From assembly GCA_013152945.1 (NCBI GenBank), contig JAADFL010000109.1, forward strand, positions 1 through 21,901: DNA of 21,901 bases, read 5' to 3'. The notes beneath the pieces are model-generated. The model worked only from the letters and a program-made list of their open reading frames with translations. It was not told the DNA's origin and ran no database searches. This DNA is from Deltaproteobacteria bacterium. Its GTDB lineage: Bacteria > Myxococcota_A > JAADFL01. Made by a program: the position numbers and the translations under genes. Shown here piece after piece: positions 13,969 through 21,844 of the stretch (positions are counted from its first letter, which is position 1; each line of letters opens with the position of its first letter).

Positions 13969-15291
13969 TTATTCGTCATCATTCGTCTTGATGGAAGACT
14001 CTACCTGTATGATTGCCGCCCCAGCCAACCTCTTGACCGCCTCTTCGGGATCTTCCTTTTCCACTGTCTTGAGTAACCCGATCGACTTTTCGCCCAGCAG
14101 CCTTGCCGTGGCATATACAGCCTCACCCCGAACCAGCCAGCTTTGTTTATCAGTCAACAGTTCTTTTACAGTCTGCACAAGCCCGTTCCCCGCCCTGTTC
14201 TTCAGGAATGATACCGCTCTGACAGCCGCGGCCCTGACCAGGGGTTCCTTGTCGTGCAGAAGCTTTAAAAGGTTCCCGGTTGCCCTATCCATGTCATAGT
14301 CCAGGGGATTCAGCCTGGGCGCGAACACAGCAGGCAATTTCTCATTGGCGACCAAGTGACCATACAATTTGATGAGGTGCAGGCGCTCGGCCAAATCACT
14401 TGAAAACAACTGGTCCTCCAGGTCTGAAAATACCGACTCTCTTTCGGCGACTCCCTTGTAATTGGTAATCACAGTCTTGCTGTCTACATCCCAGGGCTGT
14501 CCCCTTTTACCCATGAGACCGGCCCTGAAAGCCAAGATCCTTGAATAATGGGGGGCATAAGCAGCAAATGCAACGGCAACCGCACCTTGGTTCAAGTCTA
14601 CTTTCCTGGATACCGTCTCTTTGGCCTTCAATCCCTTCAAGCTCCTGAAAGTAACCTGTGGGGCACCGTATTCATCATACCGGTCGGCCTTTCTCGAAAC
14701 CAGGATGGTCAAATCCACGGCCGGATCGACGCCGCCTATCGGATCGAATGCAACATCATTACTCGAAAGATTGGTGATGGAAACCTCGGCCATTACCGGA
14801 TCGTCGTAACTATATCTATTGTCCAGTATCTTCAATTCCACTTTTAAGAGAGAAAGCCATTTCGGCGGACTATTCTTCGGCACTATCGTCTTACCGGGGA
14901 AAAGACCATGCCGGGCCATTTGCAGATTCGCAGTGAGTTCGGGATCGCCGGGGCGCGAAGCAAGAGCCTGCTTCAATGCCTCTATAGAGCCCTCCCTGTT
15001 GCCTGCCGAAGCCCTGGCTTCGGCCAGTGCCACGTAAACATCCGTATACCCGGGTTCCAGCTTCAACGCAGCCATGGCCAATGCAGCGCTGCTCTCCAAT
15101 GCCTCCGGATTAGACCTGGAGCGATAGAGTTCCGCCCTGGCCCTCCTGTATAATTCACGAGCAGCTACATGAACAGGATCTTCCTTTTGCTGTAATTGTG
15201 ACTCTCCCTTCCTGGCCGCGGCACAGCCCCCGATAAGCATTCCCGCCAGGAACATCGAAAGCAAGGTGCCTGCCTTGAAAGACTTCTGCAT
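13969..15291 (-). CDS. Lipoprotein with TPR and HEAT-like repeats
   Basis: 440 residues, specific function unknown. Residues 1-23 form a lipoprotein signal with lipobox LIGGC (Cys23) and Ala after it, so outer-membrane sorting is plausible. Residues about 40-130 contain helical TPR-like repeats (AALKLEPGYTDVYVALAEA, ALASRPGDPELTANL). About 145-255 look like a beta-sandwich domain (VMAEVSITNLSSNDVAFDP). About 295-430 are helical HEAT-like repeats (LLHDKEPLVRAAAVRAVSFL, LVRGEAVYATARLL). The ATG at 15291 was chosen because AAGGAGG (minus strand, 15305-15299) sits 7 bases upstream, inside the last codons of the ABC exporter, so the two are translationally coupled; a TTG at 15297 overlaps the exporter stop. 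It probably assists or scaffolds an envelope process served by the exporter. Confidence 0.85.
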   Translation of the reverse strand: MQKSFKAGTLLSMFLAGMLIGGCAAARKGESQLQQKEDPVHVAARELYRRARAELYRSRSNPEALESSAALAMAALKLEPGYTDVYVALAEARASAGNREGSIEALKQALASRPGDPELTANLQMARHGLFPGKTIVPKNSPPKWLSLLKVELKILDNRYSYDDPVMAEVSITNLSSNDVAFDPIGGVDPAVDLTILVSRKADRYDEYGAPQVTFRSLKGLKAKETVSRKVDLNQGAVAVAFAAYAPHYSRILAFRAGLMGKRGQPWDVDSKTVITNYKGVAERESVFSDLEDQLFSSDLAERLHLIKLYGHLVANEKLPAVFAPRLNPLDYDMDRATGNLLKLLHDKEPLVRAAAVRAVSFLKNRAGNGLVQTVKELLTDKQSWLVRGEAVYATARLLGEKSIGLLKTVEKEDPEEAVKRLAGAAIIQVESSIKTNDDE

Positions 15292-15293
15292 AA

Positions 15294-17120
15294 TCAATCC
15301 TCCTTGAAGAATTGGGCCTTGTAGAGTTTGGAATACTCTCCTTCCAAACGCAACAACTCGTTGTGGGTTCCACTCTCCTCGATTCTGCCCTTGTTGAGCA
15401 CGAGTATCTTGTCGGCATTCCTGACAGTGGAAAGCCTATGTGCGATTACAAAGGCTGTCCTGTCCTTTACCGCCTCGAGTACCGCCCTTTGGACACAGCG
15501 TTCGGCCTCGGAATCCAATGCACTTGTCGCCTCGTCCAATATCAATATCGGGGGATCTACCAACAAGGCCCGTGCAATGGTCAACCGCTGCCTTTCGCCG
15601 CCGGACAACATTAAACCGCCTTCGCCTATGAATGTGTCCAGGCCTTGGGGCAAGTTATCGACGAACTCCCGCGCACTTGCCCTCTCCAGGGCGTTCCATA
15701 TTTCGTCATCCTTTGCATCCGGTTTTCCGTATGTCACGTTCACCCTTACGGTATCATGAAACAACACTGTGTGCTGCGTAACCAATCCTATGTTTCGCCG
15801 TAAACTCGATAAGGTCAAATCCCTTACATCCACGCTGTCTACCATGACCCTACCACCCGTTACATCATAGAACCTCGGGATGAGATCCACTATCGTAGTT
15901 TTCCCGGCCCCGCTTCGACCGACAATGGCCACGACCTCGCCTCTTTTTACCGAAAGGTTGACACCGTTGAGCACGGGCTCTCTGCCGGGGTAGGCAAACT
16001 CGACGTTTTCGAAAACAACCTTATCATTGAAACGTGTGAGATGGCGGGCGGACGGGGAATCTTTTACATCGGGCTCCATGTCCATGAGGGTGAATATCCT
16101 TTCCGCTCCGGCCCAGCCCTCCGCCATCTGGTGGTTCACCCTGCCCAAACCCTTAACCGGTTGATACAACATGAAAACCGCTGCAAAAAAAGAAATGAAA
16201 CGTTCCGGTAAAAGATCACCACTTGATACCCTGGCCCCGGCATACCATATCACTGCGGCCAGACCGGCCACTCCAAGGAATTCCATGACCGGTGATTGCA
16301 ACGCCCTCACTGCGAAAGATCGCCGCATAACCGCGTAAAGCCGTTGATTTATCGTCTCGAACCTCGCCTTCTCGCGTTCTTCCTGGCCGAATCCCTGTAC
16401 CACCCTGATACCCGATACCAGCTCGTGGAGCCGGTCCGCCACGAATGCAAGTTCCTCCTGGCTCATCGTCGCCACCTTTTTCAAGAGTCGTCCGAAGCCG
16501 ACGATAGGCCAAATCGCTATCGGAAAAACCAGGAAGGCTGCTGAAGCCAGTTTCCAATCAATGTAGAATGCAAGTCCGACGAGCGTTATCACCTGCAGCG
16601 AATCCCGAAGCACTGTGGCAACCGCCGTGGTCACGGCGCCCTCCACGCTTCTAACATCATTGGTCAATCGCGAGATCAAGGTTCCCGGGGCCGAAGTGTG
16701 ATAGAAAGACAGGGACAACCCGGTCATGTGATCATGGAGATCCTTTCTCAAGTCCTTTATGATTTTCTGGCCGGTTATCCCCATCAGGAAAAACTGCCCG
16801 AAATATGCGGCTCCCTTTATCAACCCTACGACTATCAAAAACACGGGAAGCAGAAGCGCGAAGCGTTGCCTGCCGATATCGGTGGTAAGATCCAGATGTA
16901 TCGGTAGTAACCGCAGGAATTCCTCTCCGCCGGTGCGTCCTCCCTGGAATACGTACTTTAGAAGTGGACCTACCAGGTATGCATATAGACCGGTAGCGCC
17001 AGCCAGGACCACCATGCATGCGATTGCTGCAATAAATCCCGCGGAATGAGGCTTCAGATAAGCAATCAGCCTCATGTATGCATGCCTGCCCGAATCATTC
17101 CTGGTTCCATGATCGTTCAT
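15294..17120 (-). CDS. MsbA-type ABC exporter (fused membrane and ATPase domains)
   Basis: 608 residues, a homodimeric half-transporter. Six membrane helices are expected in the first about 330 residues (visible near 28-50, 88-114, 163-187, 190-212, 280-297 and 303-322). The ATPase domain follows: Walker A GRSGAGKTT (401-409), Q-loop Gln449, signature LSGGERQR (505-512), Walker B ILILDE (525-530) and switch His561. The SFYHTSAPGTLISRLTNDV segment (138-156) is typical of the MsbA/lipid A flippase-like group, but multidrug or lipid-linked substrates cannot be excluded, so no symbol is given. ATG 17120 lacks a clear Shine-Dalgarno; an in-frame ATG at 17075 (residue 16) is an alternative start. 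It heads the minus-strand envelope cluster and is divergent from ilvE. Confidence 0.95.
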   Translation of the reverse strand: MNDHGTRNDSGRHAYMRLIAYLKPHSAGFIAAIACMVVLAGATGLYAYLVGPLLKYVFQGGRTGGEEFLRLLPIHLDLTTDIGRQRFALLLPVFLIVVGLIKGAAYFGQFFLMGITGQKIIKDLRKDLHDHMTGLSLSFYHTSAPGTLISRLTNDVRSVEGAVTTAVATVLRDSLQVITLVGLAFYIDWKLASAAFLVFPIAIWPIVGFGRLLKKVATMSQEELAFVADRLHELVSGIRVVQGFGQEEREKARFETINQRLYAVMRRSFAVRALQSPVMEFLGVAGLAAVIWYAGARVSSGDLLPERFISFFAAVFMLYQPVKGLGRVNHQMAEGWAGAERIFTLMDMEPDVKDSPSARHLTRFNDKVVFENVEFAYPGREPVLNGVNLSVKRGEVVAIVGRSGAGKTTIVDLIPRFYDVTGGRVMVDSVDVRDLTLSSLRRNIGLVTQHTVLFHDTVRVNVTYGKPDAKDDEIWNALERASAREFVDNLPQGLDTFIGEGGLMLSGGERQRLTIARALLVDPPILILDEATSALDSEAERCVQRAVLEAVKDRTAFVIAHRLSTVRNADKILVLNKGRIEESGTHNELLRLEGEYSKLYKAQFFKED

Positions 17121-17134
17121 CGAATCGTCAACTT

Positions 17135-17201
17135 ATCATATGATGATTAAACTGGAACATGTAATTTTTCAGTTGCCTGCATACCCGCATGGCGATACAA
17201 A
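17135..17201 (+). promoter_or_regulatory. Divergent exporter/ilvE intergenic region with promoter candidate
   Basis: For ilvE, TTGCCT (17173-17178), 17 bases, then TACAAA (17196-17201) is a plausible plus-strand promoter, starting transcription near 17208. A 10-bp palindrome, ATCATATGAT (17135-17144), includes a possible minus-strand -10 element TATGAT (17140-17135) with a poor -35 TTACAT 18 bases upstream for the exporter. The assignments are weak. Confidence 0.35.
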
Positions 17202-17242
17202 ATCAAAGTTCAGCGATTGGTTTGATAAACAAGGAGGAGAGG

Positions 17243-18310
17243 ATGGTTATAAAAATAACAAGGACTGAAAAGCCTAAAGAAATTCCCAAAGACGATCTTG
17301 CGCTTGGCTTCGGCAAGGTTTTTTCCGATCACATGTTCCTAATGGACTATGAATCCCTGTCCTGGTCGAATCCAAGAATCATTCCATATGGCCCCATCTC
17401 CATGGATCCGGCGAGCATGTGCCTGCATTACGGCCAGGAAATTTTCGAAGGTCTCAAAGCCTATCATGGCAAAGACGACGGAATTTACCTCTTCAGGCCG
17501 CGAAAGAATATCGAGAGAATGAACCGTTCGGCCAAGAGACTCATGATGCCCGAGCTTGACCCGGACATGGTCATAGACGCCCTGAAGGAATTAGTGCTCC
17601 TTGATAAAGACTGGATTCCAACCACTGAAGGCTGCTCCCTTTACATTAGGCCTACCATGATCGCTATGGATCCTTTCCTTGGAGTCAGGCCTTCGAACAC
17701 GTACCTGTTCTTCATCATAACCGGTCCGGTTGCGGCATACTATGCCGAAGGGTTCAATCCCGTGAGCATCTATACGGCGGACAAGTACGTAAGAGCCGTC
17801 AGGGGTGGTGTAGGCGATGCAAAGACAGCCGGCAACTATGCAGCCAGCCTGGCTGCACAGATGGATGCAAAAAAGCAAGGATACAGCCAGGTTCTATGGC
17901 TCGATGCAATCGAGCGGCGCTACGTCGAGGAAGTCGGCACAATGAACATCATGTTCAAAATCGCCGGTGAGGTTATTACCGCACCTTTGAAAGGCAGTAT
18001 TCTGCCCGGCATAACCAGAGACTCGGTCATAACCTTATTGAAAAGCTGGAATGTTCCTGTTTCGGAGAGGCCATTGTCAATAGATGAGATAATGGAGGCT
18101 TCGGACAAGGGAACACTTGAAGAAGTGTTCGGAACCGGCACTGCTGCAATTATTTCGCCTGTAAAAGAAATTGCATACAAAGACAAGAAGATCCAGGTAG
18201 GCGATGGCAAGACAGGCCCACTGGCTCAAAAGATATATGACACCCTGCTTGCAATACAATACGGCAAGGGGGAAGATCCTTACGGCTGGTGCATGAGGAT
18301 AGACAAGTGA
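17243..18310 (+). CDS. ilvE: Branched-chain amino acid aminotransferase
   Basis: 355 residues. PLP-dependent fold-type IV transaminase that interconverts leucine, isoleucine or valine and their 2-oxo acids with 2-oxoglutarate/glutamate, the last step of branched-chain synthesis. Seen: LHYGQEIFEGLKAY (61-74), YIRPTMIAMD (134-143), the catalytic Lys194 in GGVGDAKTAGNYAASL, the PLP-contacting EVGTMN (230-235), and FGTGTAAIISPV (296-307). Length and motifs fit the long branched-chain form (eukaryotic-like/class II) rather than the shorter enterobacterial IlvE. The ATG at 17243 is preceded by AAGGAGG (17231-17237); an upstream in-frame start at 17189 lies ahead of this site and within the promoter candidate. 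Monocistronic and divergent from the exporter. Confidence 0.96.
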   Translation: MVIKITRTEKPKEIPKDDLALGFGKVFSDHMFLMDYESLSWSNPRIIPYGPISMDPASMCLHYGQEIFEGLKAYHGKDDGIYLFRPRKNIERMNRSAKRLMMPELDPDMVIDALKELVLLDKDWIPTTEGCSLYIRPTMIAMDPFLGVRPSNTYLFFIITGPVAAYYAEGFNPVSIYTADKYVRAVRGGVGDAKTAGNYAASLAAQMDAKKQGYSQVLWLDAIERRYVEEVGTMNIMFKIAGEVITAPLKGSILPGITRDSVITLLKSWNVPVSERPLSIDEIMEASDKGTLEEVFGTGTAAIISPVKEIAYKDKKIQVGDGKTGPLAQKIYDTLLAIQYGKGEDPYGWCMRIDK

Positions 18311-18341
18311 GCCCGGCTGTCCGATAACGAGATAATTAGAT

Positions 18342-18370
18342 AAAAAATGGGCCGACCTGGTGGCCGGCCC
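18342..18370 (-). terminator. Intrinsic terminator for the M42 peptidase / exported protein operon
   Basis: Read on the minus strand, GGGCCGGCC, loop ACCA, GGTCGGCCC make a 9-bp stem with one G-U pair, followed after one A by six T (complement of 18347-18342). This is a textbook Rho-independent terminator about 90 bases after the end of the exported-protein gene. Confidence 0.88.
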
Positions 18371-18378
18371 CGGCTCCC

Positions 18379-18402
18379 TCCCCTCCCTGTTTTCGGAGGG
18401 GA
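18379..18402 (+). terminator. Hairpin downstream of ilvE, possible terminator
   Basis: TCCCCTCC (18379-18386) and GGAGGGGA (18395-18402) form a perfect 8-bp stem with an 8-base loop CTGTTTTC. No T-tract follows on the plus strand. With the GC-rich stem at 18349-18370 it may stop ilvE transcription. Confidence 0.4.
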
Positions 18403-18449
18403 ACCCCGTTTGCATATCAATGATGGCATTTTATTCATTGCATGTATGT

Positions 18450-18469
18450 GACAGGTGTCACTACCTGTC
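18450..18469 (-). other. Hairpin overlapping the exported-protein stop codon
   Basis: GACAGGT (18450-18456) and ACCTGTC (18463-18469) form a perfect 7-bp stem with a 6-base loop; the TAG stop (18461-18463) falls in the loop and stem edge. An overlapping alternative inverted repeat, GTGACA/TGTCAC (18448-18461), competes with it. It may be a 3'-end stability element. Confidence 0.4.
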
Positions 18470-19174
18470 CCAATATTTCAACAAGGCCGATACACACAAC
18501 AGCGTAATACCTCTGCCTTCACTCTCATGCCTGTCAAAGGGATTGTCTGTAAATAGATGCACGAACCTAAGTTCGAACCCCAGGGCAAACCCCTTGTAAA
18601 AAAACACATCGGTTCCAACCATAGCATGGATAGCCAGGCCCGCCGATCCAAGACCCATCTTTTCCGCTTCCCGGCCGGGAAACTTCAACGCTCCCCCCCC
18701 CAGGCCCGCGCCGAAATAGGGTTGGATCCACTTGCCCTGGTAGATCAGGTAATCGATGCCCACACCGTACGCAGTCAACCTTATACTATCGTTCAGTAAT
18801 TTGCTTCGAAGCTTGGGTTCGATCCTGTACCCGTCCGGTTCTTCCACGCCAATCAACTTTGAATAAGGCTCCAGGGTCTTCAGACTATGATTGCTCGAAA
18901 AATAAAAGAAATACGGTGCAAAGCCGGCGCCGCCTTGCATGGTCGCCTGAAACCTGAAGCCGATGATCATACCTGGTGAAAGCTTGAGATAGGAATATCG
19001 GGGCATGAAGCCGGAGCCGAACTCCACGGAAATCGATGGTGATATACGGTGTAATTTTTCACTGCCCTTTTCAGTACACAGAACCGGGTGAGCCGACAAG
19101 CAGACAAATAAAAAAACGGTAATCACCGTGAAAAATAATGGCCCGAAGCCCGGCCAGGCATTACCTTTGCGCAT
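18461..19174 (-). CDS. Exported, probable outer-membrane beta-barrel protein
   Basis: 237 residues, not assigned to a named family. Residues about 11-28 form a hydrophobic signal segment after a basic start (MRKG), with a plausible cleavage around LSAHP/LCTEKG. The remainder alternates aromatic and small residues in beta-strand style (ISVEFGSGF, IIGFRFQATMQGGAGFAPYFFYF, PYFGAGLGGGALKF, FALGFELRFVHLF), as expected for a small barrel. The ATG at 19174 shares its A with the TGA of the peptidase gene (TGATG), so translation is coupled. A longer in-frame start at 19324 would lie inside the peptidase gene and precede the signal peptide by 50 residues, so it was rejected. It is followed by a hairpin over its stop and an intrinsic terminator. 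Confidence 0.75.
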   Translation of the reverse strand: MRKGNAWPGFGPLFFTVITVFLFVCLSAHPVLCTEKGSEKLHRISPSISVEFGSGFMPRYSYLKLSPGMIIGFRFQATMQGGAGFAPYFFYFSSNHSLKTLEPYSKLIGVEEPDGYRIEPKLRSKLLNDSIRLTAYGVGIDYLIYQGKWIQPYFGAGLGGGALKFPGREAEKMGLGSAGLAIHAMVGTDVFFYKGFALGFELRFVHLFTDNPFDRHESEGRGITLLCVSALLKYWDR

Positions 19175-20235
19175 CACTTGAGAGAGGGGATGTAACTCCC
19201 GGAAGATTCGTCCAAGATGAATGCCGCAACCAGATCGATGCAAGCCTTTACGTCTTTCTTGTGCACCATTTCCACAGTGCTGTGTATATACCTGCTTGGA
19301 ATCGAGATGGTTATCGCCGCACACCCGGTCTTGGCCCTCTGCATTGCTCCTGCATCGGTTCCACCCCTCGGGAGAATGTCCATCTGGAATGGTATTTTAT
19401 GTTTTACGGCCGTTGCCTTGAATTTTTCCACCAACAGGGGATTTGAAATCAACGACCCATTCAATATGCTTATGGCCGCACCCTTGCCGAACCTGGAAAT
19501 TTCCTCATGCTCACCCACGCCGGGCACGTCGCATGCAAGCGTTACATCAAGTGCTATTCCAATTTGCGGCTCTATGCCGAACGTCGCCGCCAAGGCCCCT
19601 CTCAAACCCACTTCTTCCTGGACCGTAGCCACCGTGTACAAATCCACTCTATGTGCCTTCCTGGAAGCAGCCACCTTGCGCAAGGCCTCGATCATAACGT
19701 ATACGCCGACCCGATCGTCCATTGCTCTTGAACACCAGCAATCACCTACTTCCCTGAAATCGCCGACCAGTGTTATGGGATCCCCGGGCGCAACCAGTTC
19801 TTTTGTCTTCTTTCCAGGCAGGCCGATATCTATATAGAGCTGTTCCAGCTTGACCGGTCTTCTCTTCTCTTCATCGGTCATTATGTGAACCGGCTTTGTA
19901 CCAATGACTCCATTCAAATCCTTCTTTCCATGTACCACCACTCTTTGCGCCACCAACGTCTTGGGATCGAATCCTCCGGCCGTTACAAACCTGATGAAGC
20001 CTTTCTTTTCATCCACGTGGCGCACATAAAATCCAATCTGGTCCATGTGTGCGGCAATCATCATACTTGGCCCCTTGGCCTTTCCCGGCTTCCTGTGCCC
20101 AATCAGGTTGCCCATTACGTCTACCTTGAGTTCGTCGACCAATGGTTTCATTTCCTGCGAGATGAGCTTCCGAATCATTTCTTCCCTGCCTGATACTCCA
20201 GGCGCTTCCACGAGTTTCTTCAACAGGTCGTTCAT
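19174..20235 (-). CDS. M42-family metalloaminopeptidase
   Basis: 353 residues. Family M42 enzymes (TET/FrvX/glutamyl aminopeptidase, sometimes mislabelled endoglucanase M) are cytosolic dinuclear-metal aminopeptidases forming large tetrahedral particles that finish peptide degradation. Conserved positions are visible: metal His63 in AAHMDQIG, bridging Asp173 in RAMDDRVG, catalytic Glu207 and ligand Glu208 in VQEEVGLRGA, Asp230 in IALDVT, and His318 in YIHSTVEM. The lid/PDZ-like domain occupies about 75-165. The ATG at 20235 follows GGAGG by 8 bases; an ATG at 20262 is upstream of that site and probably not translated. It is followed by an overlapping exported-protein gene. Substrate preference cannot be read here. 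Confidence 0.93.
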   Translation of the reverse strand: MNDLLKKLVEAPGVSGREEMIRKLISQEMKPLVDELKVDVMGNLIGHRKPGKAKGPSMMIAAHMDQIGFYVRHVDEKKGFIRFVTAGGFDPKTLVAQRVVVHGKKDLNGVIGTKPVHIMTDEEKRRPVKLEQLYIDIGLPGKKTKELVAPGDPITLVGDFREVGDCWCSRAMDDRVGVYVMIEALRKVAASRKAHRVDLYTVATVQEEVGLRGALAATFGIEPQIGIALDVTLACDVPGVGEHEEISRFGKGAAISILNGSLISNPLLVEKFKATAVKHKIPFQMDILPRGGTDAGAMQRAKTGCAAITISIPSRYIHSTVEMVHKKDVKACIDLVAAFILDESSGSYIPSLK

Positions 20236-20260
20236 TTTAAAAACCTCCGGCCCAGTGGGC

Positions 20261-20299
20261 ATTGTATGAGTCGACAGCGACTGTAGGACAATAACCTAC
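20261..20299 (-). promoter_or_regulatory. Promoter candidate with two inverted repeats before the M42 gene
   Basis: On the minus strand TTGTCC (20291-20286), a long 19-base spacer and TACAAT (20266-20261) form a possible promoter. Two inverted repeats overlap it: AGTCG/CGACT (20269-20282, 4-base loop) and GTAGG/CCTAC (20283-20299, 7-base loop). The rest of the 151-base gap to the epimerase gene holds a CAAGGC/GCCTTG inverted repeat (20319-20332) and an A/T run after the epimerase stop, but no clear terminator. Confidence 0.4.
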
Positions 20300-20386
20300 C
20301 ACCCGGGAATCAGTGGTGCAAGGCCTGCCTTGGCCGGGATCGAAACAGGGTCGGACAAAATAGAACTGTTGCCGAAAATATTTTTT

Positions 20387-21637
20387 TCAGACAGAAAACG
20401 CGGACTCGGGAATCCACCGGTGGTCCTTGTACCACTTGATTGTCTCGCTGTATCCTTTAGCAAACCTGGGGTGCTTGAATTTGTACCCGATCGATTTCAA
20501 CCTGGTATTGTCGTACGCATGGTCACCCAGGCCATATGAAAGAAATCCCTTGTCAAACCTTGGATTTAGCGCTCCGGCCAGGGAATTTTCGGTGCGTATC
20601 CTATCCCACTCGGACCGGAGAACCGTTGTCGCAATATCGAAGAATTTGACGGGAACACGTTCCAATGCCTTGGTTAAAAGTACAAGGCCGGTAGTGACGA
20701 CGGGCACCTCGAATGGAGAAAAACGCACACCGATCGGATTCGCGAGATTGTGGAAATACTCACCCATAGTCTGCCAATCGTCGTCGGCAACGTTGTACAC
20801 CGATTTTTCTCCACCGGCAGCATTTTTCTTGCCCAGCAGGAACACTATGGAACCCGCAACATCCTCTACGTGGACTGCATTGACAAGTGGCCCGCCATAC
20901 AGCCTGGGGAAGAAACCGAACCTCTTTTGTAATATGTAAGGTATGGTGCAAAACAGTGAAGCCGTATAAATCGCACCAGGGCCGTATATAACCGTCGGCC
21001 TGATAGTCGATACAGGCATGGACATACGGCGTCCAACCCTTATTACAGCCTGCTCGGCCAGTAGTTTACTGAAGGCATAGTCATTGGCGGGATTCTGGGC
21101 TGCATCTTCACGGGTCGGAACCTGAATTGACACACCGTACGTGTCTGCAGTGGAACAGTTCACGAACAATTCCACTCCTGCCGAAGCCGCTTCCTCTGCA
21201 AGGTTCACGGAACCATTCAAATTGATCCGGAGAAGCTCGTTCCTGGCAAGTGACAGGTTGAAGGCGGCGGCAATATGGGCGACCCTGTCTACACCTTTTA
21301 CCAACTTTTTGACCTGCTCCCTATTCGTCAAATCACCAAGGGCTATCTCTGCACCCAGGTCCTTGGCCCATGACAGGTCCGAACCGGGAAGGTCAGTGGC
21401 CCTGACAGCAAAGCCGTTTTCAAGGGCTTGTTCCACGACGTGTTTCCCGACAAAGCCGCCCGCTCCGGTAACCAATACCAACGGCCTGGACCTGGACGCC
21501 TTCCTGGAACTATTCGCCTTCTTTTTGCCTTTTGCACCGGACACTTGTTTACTTTTCCCGGCTGGAACTTTCCTTGAAGACGAATTTCGAGCAAGGGCCT
21601 TTCTCACTTTCTTTTTCCTCGTTGATTTTTCAGCCAT
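20387..21637 (-). CDS. NAD-dependent epimerase/dehydratase (extended SDR) with polybasic N-tail
   Basis: 416 residues. Residues 1-51 are a low-complexity tail with 20 Lys/Arg and one acidic residue. The extended short-chain dehydrogenase fold then begins with the NAD-binding TGAGGFVG (57-64), D(L)PGSD after strand 2, GDLTN, and the catalytic STADTYG serine region and Y-A-F-S-K (the family's YxxxK). The overall pattern is like 3-beta-hydroxysteroid dehydrogenase/nucleotide-sugar epimerase relatives; the substrate is unknown. The ATG at 21637 is supported by GGAGGA 9 bases upstream and a near-consensus promoter, and no in-frame Met exists near the Rossmann start, so the tail is truly encoded. 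The tail could bind nucleic acid, anionic lipid or polymer; this is inferred. Monocistronic. Confidence 0.9.
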   Translation of the reverse strand: MAEKSTRKKKVRKALARNSSSRKVPAGKSKQVSGAKGKKKANSSRKASRSRPLVLVTGAGGFVGKHVVEQALENGFAVRATDLPGSDLSWAKDLGAEIALGDLTNREQVKKLVKGVDRVAHIAAAFNLSLARNELLRINLNGSVNLAEEAASAGVELFVNCSTADTYGVSIQVPTREDAAQNPANDYAFSKLLAEQAVIRVGRRMSMPVSTIRPTVIYGPGAIYTASLFCTIPYILQKRFGFFPRLYGGPLVNAVHVEDVAGSIVFLLGKKNAAGGEKSVYNVADDDWQTMGEYFHNLANPIGVRFSPFEVPVVTTGLVLLTKALERVPVKFFDIATTVLRSEWDRIRTENSLAGALNPRFDKGFLSYGLGDHAYDNTRLKSIGYKFKHPRFAKGYSETIKWYKDHRWIPESAFSV

Positions 21638-21691
21638 ACCCAGAGTTCCTCCAAAAAATAGAGATCACATATTCATCGCCCGGCAGATTGC

Positions 21692-21720
21692 AATATATTG
21701 TTTATGACGCTGCGTGTCAA
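21692..21720 (-). promoter_or_regulatory. Near-consensus promoter for the epimerase gene
   Basis: On the minus strand TTGACA (21720-21715), 17 bases, then TATATT (21697-21692). Transcription would start near 21685, leaving a leader of about 48 bases before the ATG at 21637. Confidence 0.85.
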
Positions 21721-21743
21721 CAATACAAAGGCTGCTGTGGTAG

Positions 21744-21823
21744 CCGAATGAAAATGTCAGTAGGAAGGGGATTCGTCCCATTCGGATTCAGGCCATTCGC
21801 AACAATTCCAGGGGCGTTGCCCC
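21744..21823. promoter_or_regulatory. Structured spacer between two divergent promoters
   Basis: CCGAATG (21744-21750) and CATTCGG (21779-21785) form a perfect inverted repeat enclosing GGGA-TTCG-TCCC (21769-21778 region), a stem with a UUCG-type tetraloop. ATTCG/CGAAT recurs four times between 21745 and 21799. GGGGC-GTT-GCCCC follows at 21811-21823. The two divergent promoters flank this block, so it is a candidate operator region. No coding sequence was seen in 21638-21901. Confidence 0.4.
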
Positions 21824-21844
21824 ATAAGCGCTAAGTTATTTTTA

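Noticed and set aside
17189-17242. Upstream in-frame ATG for ilvE
   Set aside because: It precedes the strong ribosome-binding site at 17231-17237, would sit in the promoter candidate, and adds residues not expected for the family.
18461-19324. 287-residue version of the exported protein
   Set aside because: Its first 50 residues overlap the peptidase gene; the shorter start forms the TGATG overlap and puts the signal peptide at the N-terminus.
21799-21840. Possible insertion-sequence end or small repeat element around GGGGC-GTT-GCCCC
   Set aside because: No second end, no transposase and no target duplication are visible in the window.
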